From Holothuria scabra (taxonomy: Eukaryota; Echinodermata; Holothuroidea; Aspidochirotida; Holothuriidae): DNA of 64,000 bases. The stretch covers positions 53,193,486-53,257,485 of the forward strand of contig CM074181.1 of assembly GCA_037179385.1 (NCBI GenBank), written 5' to 3'. Both the position numbers and the translations under genes were made by a program. This document shows positions 1-11,100 of this stretch, in pieces; position 1 is the first letter of the stretch, and each line of letters starts with the position of its first letter. The notes below the pieces were generated by a model. The model was not told the origin of the DNA. It did no database searches and was given only the letters and a program-made list of their open reading frames with translations.

Positions 1-230
1 TATGGTATCATTTGCATTTTCTACAAGTTCCCTTTGTGTTGGGAATGTGGCAACTTTGTTTGCTGATATTTCTGTTGTAACATCAGTGGAATTGAAATTG
101 ATTGCTAAGAATAAGTACATTTTTATTACAAAACTTGGTTTGTGTTTACACTCTTCTTTTGATGTTGATGAGGTCATCGTTAATGAACCGCATTATTGCT
201 CATTCCTGTTTCTACCTTTTTCTTCCTCAG

Positions 231-279
231 AATCAGAAGATGAAGATGACTGGCCACCTCCACCACCTCCTTTGAAATA
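231..279 (+). CDS. Possible acidic/proline-rich terminal exon
   Basis: A good acceptor (pyrimidine tract ending TCCTCAG) precedes a phase-1 frame encoding SESEDEDD, then W, six prolines, LK and a TAG stop. The stop sits exactly where a weak donor (GTGTAT) would start, so it reads best as the end of an upstream transcript or an alternative last exon. The phase and acidic serine content match the exons of the recombinase-like gene downstream, but no join is proven. The frame is short, so chance remains possible. Confidence 0.25.
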
Positions 280-1155
280 GGTGTATTTTATGGTAAGAAT
301 GCAAGTGACGCAACTTGATTGTTTATAGACCTTCTGCATGTTTTGACAAACTGTAAGGAATTGGAGAAGCTCTAGTAAAAAAAAAATGGTTCTAATCCAA
401 ATGTTTCTTAGTTGCACTAACACTGTAAGGAGGATGAATGCAATCTTGTAAAATCAATTTTTGAATTAAATTAAATTTCAAAGAAAGATTCACTCCATTT
501 AGCAGCAAATCTTTAAGGTTGTTGAAATATTTTTGCAAGCACCAATGAAGGTGTATTGTAATTTTTGAGCCTTCATTCCACAATAGATGTAATTACAAAA
601 GCATTGGTAAAATTTTTTTGGGTTTTGTAAAGGGAATTTAGTGCAGTTATGATTATGTGTGTTGTTTCCACAATATCTCAAGGTAGGAAATATCAGTTTT
701 CTAAGTTGGCATGCAGATGCGCCATATTGAGGGGGAGAATGCCTTTGTTTTTTATGGAAGTCAAAGATCATTTGTTGGAAAGGGAGGTCAAATTCTGAAG
801 ACCTTGTTGATGTATGGCTCATTTATCTGGAAAATGCCTTAAAATTCCTACAAACTGCCTTGTAAGCAGTAGACTTATGTCTATCTCACTGGTATTAGGC
901 AGTCTTTTTGCCTCACTATTTTTGTGGATGCATTATTTCAAATATATCTGTATATAGTAAAATCTACATATAGAACTAGTAACAATATTCTACTACTCAC
1001 TAAAATAATGATCCCACCAAAATACAGGTGCTCAACACAAATATCAATATTCAACAGCAGTGACACATGACAGAGAAAGGAAAATATTTACACGAAGCCA
1101 CTAATGCAATGCTACTTTTCAACAAGTAGTCTGAGCTATGATAGGTTTTAGGTTT
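280..1155. other. No gene seen
   Basis: AT-rich sequence with no exon, RNA gene or clear repeat that I can support. If the gene starting downstream extends upstream, this is intron. Confidence 0.5.
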
Positions 1156-1393
1156 TAGAAGTTCAGCAAAGTTCAACTATCATAACTAACTGAACATGTC
1201 AACCTGGTTATGAGCCTATAAATGTTAGAGTTCCTGTTGTGAGTCATGCCAAGCTAGGTATGATGATTTACTATTGTGAAATTACACCGATGGATGTTGA
1301 GTTGAATTATGACATCTATTCATATAATTTTGCAAGTTTTCAAGGTTCATGAATTCTGCACTGGAGCTAATATCTTCATTTTCTGTTTCATAG

Positions 1394-1514
1394 AGAGGAC
1401 AGACATTGACCTGGAAGACCACAATGATGATGGTGACTCAGTTGATCATGAAAGCAGTGACAACACCTCCAACTTTTGACTCCCCCTCTTCAACCAGAAC
1501 CGAGACAGCCACTG
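1394..1514 (+). pseudogene. Broken copy of duplicated acidic exon (8-bp deletion)
   Basis: This exon copy has the same acceptor (TTTCATAG) and donor (ACTG/GTAAG) as the copy at 2503-2631, but is 121 nt rather than 129 nt. Eight bases present in both sister copies are missing after GATCATGAAAG. Inclusion would shift the frame, whereas the two 129-nt copies are symmetric phase 1-1 exons. Splice signals look intact, so it could still be included as a poison exon. That is inference. Confidence 0.7.
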
Positions 1515-1996
1515 GTAAGACAACTTGGGTATATTTGTTTTTTTGGGTCAGTTCTGCATTTAATAATTTGTTGGTATGTCAGACTTCCTAACACTAAGTG
1601 CTGCTTCAAATGATTTGCAAGGAACTCTGAGTGATAAGCTATTAGTAACAACAGCTAGTATGTATCAGCTACAGGTACAATGTTTCAGAATCTTTATCAT
1701 TGCAGTGAATGGACCTTCAGTGATTGGGATTCTCATTTAAGGTATATAAATGTGTCAAAAATTTGTAAACTATGGCAGAGATTTGACAAGTCAACTATCA
1801 TGTGTGAATGAACATTGTCACTTGGTTATAAGCCCATGAATATTGGTGTTCCTGGTATGAGTCACATGCAGATGTGATGATTGAATATGTGCAATTACAG
1901 CTACTGTATGGCTATCAAGTTGAATTATGACATGAAAGTTTTCAAGATTCTTAAATTCTACAGTAGAGCTAATATTCTTCATTATCTGTTTCACAG

Positions 1997-2125
1997 AGAG
2001 AACCAACATTGGTGTGGAAGATGATAATGATGGTGGTGACTCTGTTGATCATGAAAGTGTCTTTGCAGTGACACTGCCTTTAACTTCCGACCCCACCTTT
2101 TCAGCTAGTAACAAGACAGCCACTG
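1997..2125 (+). CDS. Acidic cassette exon, copy 2
   Basis: 129 nt, phase 1-1, bounded by TTTCACAG and ACTG/GTAAG. It encodes about 43 residues with EDDNDGGDSVDHES and a Ser/Thr/Pro-rich second half. It is diverged from copy 3 but keeps frame and both splice sites, which suggests selection on the coding part. It can be skipped or included without changing frame. Confidence 0.65.
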
Positions 2126-5100
2126 GTAAGACAACTTGGGTATATATGTTATTTTTGGTCAGTCCTGCATTTAAAAATTTGTTGGTTTGTGAGACCTCCT
2201 CAGTCTCAGTGTGACCTTAAAAGGTTTCCAAGGAATTGTAAATGATAGGGTTTGTAAATCATGGCAGAAGTTCAGCAAAGTTCAACTATCATAAGCAACT
2301 GAACATGTCAACCTGGTTATGAGCCTATAAATGTTAGAGTTCCTGTTGTGAGTCATGCCAAGCTAGGTATGATGATTGACTGTTGTGAAATTACAGCGAT
2401 GGATGTTAAGTTGAATTATGACATCTATTCATATAATTTTGCAAATTTTCAAGGTTCATGAATTCTGCACTGGAGCTAATATCTTCATTTTCTGTTTCAT
2501 AGAGAGGACAGACATTGACCTGGAAGACCACAATGATGATGGTGACTCAGTTGATCATGAAAGTATCTTTGCAGTGACAACGCCTCCAACTTTTGACTCC
2601 CCCTCTTCAAACAAAGCCGAGACAGCAACTGGTAAGACAACTTGGGTATATTTGTTATTTTGGGTCAGTTCTGCATTTAATAATGTGCTGGTTTATTAGT
2701 CTCCTTCATACAGAAGGCAATTTTTAATGTTTAACAAGGAACAGTGAAAGAAGGGATATTAAAAAGTGGTTAAGGTGAAGCAGTAAGAACATATGAATTA
2801 CAGATTTGGAGGCTCTTCCTTCAGATCATTGAGCTGGATTGGGCTTAAGTGATTAAAGTTCCCATCAATTTTTTTAATGAAGTGTACTTGGAACTTTGGG
2901 AAATTTTGAAACTGCAATGGGACAATAGTGCTGGTAATGAAAAAAAGCCTTTTGTAACATTTCATTGTGATTTTATGTTTTGTAGTTTGTGACAATCCTC
3001 TTTATTCACAATTTTTAATGCCTTTGTGGTATTAATTATTTTAGTTTTAATCAAAGTGTCATATTGCATACATGAGCCGGCTGGTGTACTCCAGTAGGAG
3101 CAACTTTCATTGTACCAATGTACTAAATTTCATCAATTATCAATGAAAAACTTTGCTTTGCTGTGTTGGAGGGTCTTGTACCTTACATATTCTTATTCAA
3201 AGTAATTCATTCATTTTCAGTTGGACGCAGTACATCATACCCTGGGGTTACAGTGCCAGTTTATTCGAAGAATAACGGTTCCAGAAGTTACAATAAGCTG
3301 CAGTGCTGTTTTGTCTGTGACAAACTGGTTAAAACAAAAATGGCCCGTCACCTCTATACTCATGGAGAAACCGAGGCAGTTGTGGCAGATGCTGTGAATG
3401 AAAAAAACAAGGAGAGCGGTGCTGCCAAGCTGGAGGCATTAAGACTCCTGGGAAACTTCAACCATAATGTTCAAGTTTTAAAGGAAGGGGTTGGGGAACT
3501 GATTGTTGTGAGAAGATCACGTCACGCTAAGGTAGCAGAAGACTACCTACCATGTATAAAATGTTATGGATTTTTTGAAGTAACTGAACTTTGGAGACAT
3601 ATTTCACAATGCAAGACAGTGTGTAGGCCAGTTAAAATTGGAGCATCAACAGAAATGGACACAGACGAACTTAGAGATACTACTCTAACTGCTAAATGCA
3701 GGATGCTGTTAAGTGGTGCCATTCATGGCAAAAATTCCCTTTTTGTGAGTGACAGTTTTAAAGACCTCAGGAGAGAAGTTATCAAAACAATGAGGGACGA
3801 TGAGGTAAAGAAGTTGGTGGAGGGGGATGAGCTAATTTTAATGTATGGCTCTCCCCTTTTGGAAAGACTTGGATCTCTGAGGAGGCATGTAATATCTCAG
3901 AGGATGAGACAATTGGCCAGACTGGTTATAGCATTTCATCAGGAATGCTCAGAAACAAGTTTGATGAACATTATTGATCCTAGCCTCTTTGACGATGTCA
4001 TTCACTGCGTAAGAGGTATTTGCAGGGATTCTGCCAGTAGAACAATTTCTGGGGTTCAAATGTTCCAGTACCCTTCATATGGCCTACATGTTGGGCATGC
4101 CCTTGTGAAATGTTGTATGCTAAAGCGTGGTAGGGCAATTAGACTGAAAGATAGTAATATGAAGGAAGAGGCAGTATTTTTTCTAGAGCTATTGGAAGGA
4201 CAGGATTGGACTGCCAAGGTATCTTCTCCTGCCCTGCAAAGCCTTAAGGAAAGATTATACAACTCTGCAGATGAATTGCCATCTACCTCAGATCTGCAGA
4301 AATTGAATGGGCATGCTGCACAAAAGTTGCATAAGACCCAACAGAAGTTAGTGGAAACACCAAATGAGTACACCTGGAGGGAACTCTCTTTTGCAACTTT
4401 TGTGCTCGTCACAACTTTAAACAAAAGGAGAAGTGGGGAAGTTGGAAAGATGTCTTTGGAGTCATATACGCAACGACCAGACTGGAGAAAATTTAGAAAC
4501 AATGAAATGGAGAATGCCCTCAGTTCCATGGAACTGAAATTAGCAAACAGGTATGAAACAACTGTGATGACTATATCAGGATAATCTGTATTCTTTAAAG
4601 AGAGGGTAAAGCTTAAAATCAAATGGACAAAGTATGAAATAGTTCCATACATGAGCTTAAAAGTAGATGTTGTGTTTCCCTAGTCAATTTAATTCTAACA
4701 TTGGAAGACTCAAATTTTGCTGCATCCAGGGTTTGCGCTCACCCCAAACTACAATTCTTGTAAGGGTTAACTGAAATTCTCAACTGGCTCAGCTCTTTGA
4801 TTTAAACAATGCAAAGAACCAAAGCTTATATTACACAGCATTAACTGTACTGAGAGTGTTTTGGTTATACACATTGAGCATTCCTATACTCACCTTGAAG
4901 CAGTAAACGGAGATTGTGTCTGGGTGAGGATGAATTTCAGACAATTGGGGGCGGGGCCTAACTAAAATGGTTAAGAGAATTGGTACTGTTTGGGCTGAGA
5001 GAATTGGACCTTTGACTCCCTGACATTTCTTCTGTGTTGACCATGTAATAAATACAAGAATGAAAAATTCGTTTAGTAGGCCATGACTCAAATTAAAAGA

Positions 5101-8100
5101 GGAGCACAATTATCTGAACTGAGAGTTACCAGTACATAGACAATTTTTTTCCAAAACAGTTTTCATTGGGTCTAAAGACTGGACAAAACTAAAAAAAATT
5201 AGCAAATACATATTGTTACTTTTTGTAAAGCTATGGATTACAAGCCCAACCAACAGAAGGATGGTTGAAAAAAGAATAAACATTTTACCATGCAACACTG
5301 ACTCTCAGTGTTAATGTTATTTTTATTTTTCAGCCAGAACTTAGTGCAATGTATTTTTTGTTATTTCAGATTTGACATGGTGCAGCTACCTGGCAAAAGA
5401 GGACGTAGGGTACCATTACTCTTGAAGCCAGAGTGGGTTGAAGCAATGGACTCTCTTGTGGAGCTGAGAGACAAGTGCAATGTTACAAGCAAGTTCTTCT
5501 TTGGTGTACCAGGAAAATCTGGTCCAATTAACTCCTGGAAGGTGGGTAACCACTTACAGTATACACTTACAAACAGAAGGTGTGCTTAATTTTAGGTGCA
5601 GACTGGTCACAAATGGTTTCTGGCCAATCAGACTGCCGGAAATCAAAAGAGGTGTTTATGAATACTTTACTGCAACCAGAATTATTATTAACAACAAACA
5701 TTTTTAAGACACCTCACATTATTCATTTTTCACCCTCCTTATGGCTGTTATTTTATAAATGTAATGCATTATGAAGCAAAAAATATCTAAATACAACAGG
5801 TCCTGGTTCAGATGCTAAGTGATCTGATAAAATGAGCAATTGGCCATAGGACTATTAGGTATTTATTTACTGCCCTAAACAGTAAAACAGAACTATAGGG
5901 CTTTTCATGTGATCTGCAGAAACTCACAGCAAATTAGCAAGTATCACTGAACAAGACATGTGCCTTAACCAGTCGTTGTCCTTGATTTGGTTAGGTGATT
6001 ATAGCCATTTCAAGTAAGATAGATTTATAGTGATTTTCTGATGCTAGGATAACAGAGGAATATCATAGCAAGCTAATATGAGGTCAAACATTCTGTTTTA
6101 CAACACCAAATCTCTATCAGCATCATTTCATGTATGTGTAATGTGCATCATTCCAATACCAGAACTTTATTAGCAGTTCCTTTTAAATGAACCTTGTGGA
6201 ATACACAAACCAAAGTATATTGCTATGTATGAATTGGTTCTGTTTGTCCATGATCCTGATTCCCTTTGAATGTACTGTATTGTTCAGTAGCCTTTACATC
6301 ATCAAGTCACGGTGCTTTCAAGCGATATGTGTAGCCTCAATTTGCATTTAACCTAAGGTGATAATGTATTCTTTATGGCATCACAAGTTGCCATACAAAC
6401 TGGCCAAATTGCTACACATCCAGAAATGTGTAGCACTTTTTGGTGTGCATAACTATAGGGTTTTCAGTGATTTTACTACAGAAGGAAACAAAAATCTCAA
6501 AACTACAATGTATAATTTGAAATCTAAATTATTCCCTGCTTGTTTGGAATTCTGACTGAAGTATTACAAGTAGGGAGTTTATTGTTTGAAGAACATGGAA
6601 AAGAAGCAAAAAGACCCAAAAGACTCCTGTAGTTTTAATCACGCATGTAGTTGACCCCTTTTCAAATACATAATTTTAAAAGAATTGCAGAACACTTATT
6701 TCCGTGGGATGAGGAAAGAGGACCGATTAGTTTGACAAGTAAGAAGATAATCTTTTGCCTGCAAATCTTTTACTGTGCGTGTCAATCATTCTTTTTGGAA
6801 ACTTCAAGGAAGGGTAATTCTTTGATGTGCCTAGGAGCATTCAATTTAAAGTTAGCAACATTGGAGTGGAATGACCTGTCAGTGACTTTTTTGTGCACAT
6901 GCCTTTGCATTTTTGGATCTAGGTAAGGTTTGCACCGAAGGATTTAATTATGCAATTATGTAATAATATGCCACAAATTTCATTTTTGTGATCTTGAGCC
7001 AAGTTATGGATGAAAAGCCATTGTAGCCTTGCATTTTGTCTTCCTGTTCTTCAGGTAATTCGTGACATGGCAGTTGAAACTGGTTGTGAACGACCGGAGC
7101 TTATTTCAACAACAAGGATGCGGAAATACACAGCCACTGTATTGCAGGTATGGTTTTGGTTAAAGTTGTATAAAGCTGATCATTGGTACCCATTACTGGT
7201 ATGAATAAATCATCAATTTTAATCCAATATACAGTACTTATGAGGAAATCTGACTAAAATGCTGATATTTTGTTACCAATGCTGCTTCTTGAAAAATGTT
7301 CCTTTGTTTGGGTTTTGTATGCTATGATAGAAGAAAGCAGTACTCTCATGATGGCATTTGTTGGTGTGTGCACATATGTTAGTATGCATTTGTGTATTTA
7401 TAACACTCTGCTTTTTAACATTGTTTCTCAAAAAGGGAATTACAGATGATCCATAATGTCCTCTAGGGTCACCTGGTACAAATTTGAAATCATTGTTAGT
7501 ACTGTCTCAGGATATGAAGCTTGAATGAGTTTCATACTGCATGAATAGATGCTTTAGAAGGAGGAACTTGTTGCTTTTAATGAAGGTCAAAGGTTACCTA
7601 AGTTTACTGGGTTCAATTTCCAAAAATAAAATCTTGTTAGCATGGTAACTCAAGGCAGGAATTTTAAATAGATTTCACACATAGTATGTATTTGCATTGT
7701 GTTGAGAGGATGATACCTAACCTTTTGGTGGAGGCCAATGGTCATTTAGAACTTCTTGTTCACACATTGTCTCAAGCCTATACCCATGTATTATTTTCGA
7801 TGGAACAGTGGGAGCCATCACCTGAATAGGTCTGTTAGTGATGTTTTGTCGTTGGCTGTTATTAGGAATTTAAATTTATAGGTTATACCAGCTGCTGATG
7901 CTATTAGTGCAGCACTGTATTTAAAATATTAGAAGTTCACTTTTCTCAAGGTAAGTATGAAATGTATATCTGGATTAACAAAGTTTGTTCATTTTTTGTT
8001 CCAGTTGCTGAGCCTCCGTGAAGGGGAACTGGAATGGATGTCCAATCACTTAGGACACAACGTTGACATCCATAGACTGTCCTACAGACTTCATGAGTCA

Positions 8101-11100
8101 ACAATTGAATGTTCCAAAGTAGCAAAACTGCTGATGGCAGTTGAATCAGGGACAATGGCCAAGTATTCAGGCTGCAGTCTAGAGGATCTGGATGTAAATG
8201 GTGAGTACATGGAAAAGGGTAATGACCTTAAACAACACACAAACAGGAATATGTAGTGTCAGCGTGGTAAAAACCGGTTAGTTTATGTAGGGTTTCAAAA
8301 ACGGTTCAAGCCCAAGTTAGATTTCAAATACATTGAAATACTGTGCAGTCCTCCCCTTAGTCACCTCTTTAAACGGGTTAGAAACCATGTGGTTATTTCA
8401 TTAATGGCCTGATAACTCTCATTGTCACTGGAAAATTTCAAGCATCATTGAGGGGCACAAGATATAGAATTGGGAAAATTGTTATTAGTGTCACAACTGC
8501 AAGGTTCCTTGTATGGTGCTAAGGCTGCCCAGTGTTAGCTTGTGGTTCATATCTGACCCGACCTGAACTTTATGTTGGCTTTCGTTTGACTGTTACAAGT
8601 TGGTTGGAGTCAAAAAAAAAAATTCAACAATTTGAGTGTCCCAGTTGTCCAACTTTTCTTGATTATGGAACATGGATCTAGTTCATATGCACTGTAAAAA
8701 TGTTTTCTATTTGGAAGGGCTGCTAACTTCTGAAGGCGGCACGAGTCACAAGTAATTTCTTTCCAAGTGAACAGAATAACTTGATGATAAAGGCCATCTT
8801 TTCCTGATGATGTTATAAAATAAAACATTTGCCTTTTATTCTTAGATATTGACATCACCCTGGATAATGGTGAAGACAGTCCCTCTGAATCTGAGGAAGA
8901 TAATGAACATTCGGAAGGTGAGCACACAGATGACTTCTGTTTTGAGCTGAAATTTTTAATACCCTTGTTGTTATTCAGTGCATGATTGATGAAACAAATC
9001 ATAGTTAATGATTGGAAAAATAGCTTGTATTGTCCAGTAATAAGTGCGTTTATCTGTTTGACTTTTTGTGAAGTTTTTGTGTGGCATATCACAAACTAAA
9101 ATTCAGTGTCAAATGAAAAAGAACTGTACATGTATGTAACTCCCTGAAATAATGTTACATTACCTGCCCTCGAAAAATTTGGCAATGCACTTGTGAAATA
9201 TGCAGAGTGCTTAACAAGTCAACCTATTTTTGAGTCACGGAAAACCACATTCCACTGCATTATACAACTACTGTTGAACAATATTAAAGGAACAGGCTTG
9301 TAACACAGAAGTTTAGATGAGCAATCAAAGTTGATGGCCTTTTCCCAGCCAAATATCCTGCAAAGTACAGTAAATATAAAACTGACCTGGCTGAGAAAGA
9401 GTTTAAAAAAAGTGTTGTACCCTTCACTACTCCTTAGTTGATGCCTATGTTTTTACTGAACATACTGAACATACTTAGTTCCTGCATTAGAAGTATTGCA
9501 ATACCATTCCAATTCAACCCTTTCCTTTAAGGGGAAGTTTAAACAAAAATTTAATTTTCATATTTGAAAGAGGGACAAAATCTTCAAAGTGTGGTGAAAG
9601 TTCCATTCAAATCCGACATGTATTTCTTGAGATATCAGTAAATGAAGTAAGTAGATTTGTGGTCAAAAGTGCGTTTGAGGGCAGCAGATCTTACATCACT
9701 TCCTCACATTGTCAGGGAATGCTTTGTTCCCCTTTGTTTTATCAGACTGTTGTGTTGACCTTGAAGTTAATAGGAGTATGACCTCCCTTTGGGAGATGCA
9801 AAGTTTGTTAAATTCTCATGCCATTTATGCAATCACATTTTAACAATATGGGATTGTTGAGGAGAAAATCCAGTATAAAATTTGAAGGAAAACAAAAGAC
9901 TGCACATAAATTTGGGGATGTGATGTCATATGTACTTGCTTCAAGTTCACTTTTGTTGAAAATGAGAAAACTTTACCTATTCATATCTTGAGAACCACAC
10001 ATGGGATTTCAATGCAAATTTCACCAAAATACTTAAAATAAGCACCTGTCTTACATGCCAAATTCTGTTGTGACCTCAAACCCTTCTTTTAAATTAAACA
10101 CATAGCAGAAGCACCACAGAAAAGTAAACTCAGCAGCAACATCGGTAGGAGCAAACGAACAAAACCATGGATTGAAGAAAGTGATGAAGATGAAAGTGCC
10201 AATGATGGTAAGTATGACAAGCACTATAATGTAAAGAGAGCATGCAGAAAATAAGGATGGAAAAGGTTGAAATAAATGCAACATGCATGGGTTAGAAGGA
10301 TAGATATAGTCTAACAGCCCAGCTTGTAACCATTGGTTTAAGTTGAGTAGGCCATGGCTTTTTGTCCAGTTGTGGCTCACTGGCTTGTTCTCCCTACTCC
10401 ATTGTTTAGGCTGCCCACCAAACACAATGGAACAATGGTGACATGCATATTTTATTGTTTGTTTTTATGAATAAAATGAAGGCAGTGACTGACTGCTCAC
10501 CTGACCTAGTAGTACATGTTTTAGTGATGAAACAAGCAGGCTGGAAAGTTTAAAGGTTTAATTGGTACTGCTTCTAAAGAGCACAGGTATATAAAATTTG
10601 CCAGTTCAGAAGTAATCATCATTAGTGATCATTGCTGCCTCCTCTGTTTGCAATGAAAGGAACTTTGTTTCTGGTTATGCAGTGACATTGCGTAGTTAAA
10701 TTGAAAGCATTTTTTGTCTTGATTGAGTTTTTAGAACAGGTTTGAATGAACCTTGCATTTCTGCACCAGCCCATCATTTCCCGAATTTGGAGGCCCTATG
10801 GTTTCTTCTCCAGCAATAATTCCAGAAACATTTTCTCCCTTTTTCCATTATCCCTAAATATGGAAACACATCACAACGGGTTAAGAAGTGACCATGACTA
10901 GGACGTATACTAAGTGCCAATATGTGATGCAGGATTTCTCCCACTGAATCCTCTCTTTTACATTAAAGCCCCAGCAGAAGTTTCACAGAAACGAAAACTT
11001 CCAAAGACATGCAGCAGCAATGCTGGTAGGAGCAAACGAACAAAACCATGGATTGAAGAAAGTGATGAAGATGAAAGTGCCAATGATGGTAAGTATGAAA

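Larger units (their letters stand above)
1156..2700 (+). repeat. Tandem segmental duplication around acidic exons
   Basis: The stretch of about 430 bp beginning near 1156 (intron, acceptor, exon, donor, intron) recurs with near identity near 2266-2700. A more diverged third copy lies between them at about 1785-2200. The intron flanks are copied along with the exons, so this is genomic exon duplication and not retroposition. The outer two copies are the youngest pair. Confidence 0.85.

Noticed and set aside
4056..4652. Minus-strand open frame of 198 codons
   Set aside because: It lies opposite the large coding exon of the recombinase-like gene, has no recognisable motif, and is a shadow of that exon.
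6358..6926. Additional exons in the intron at 5542-7054
   Set aside because: The open frames lack fitting splice sites and domains, and the flanking exons already join in phase.
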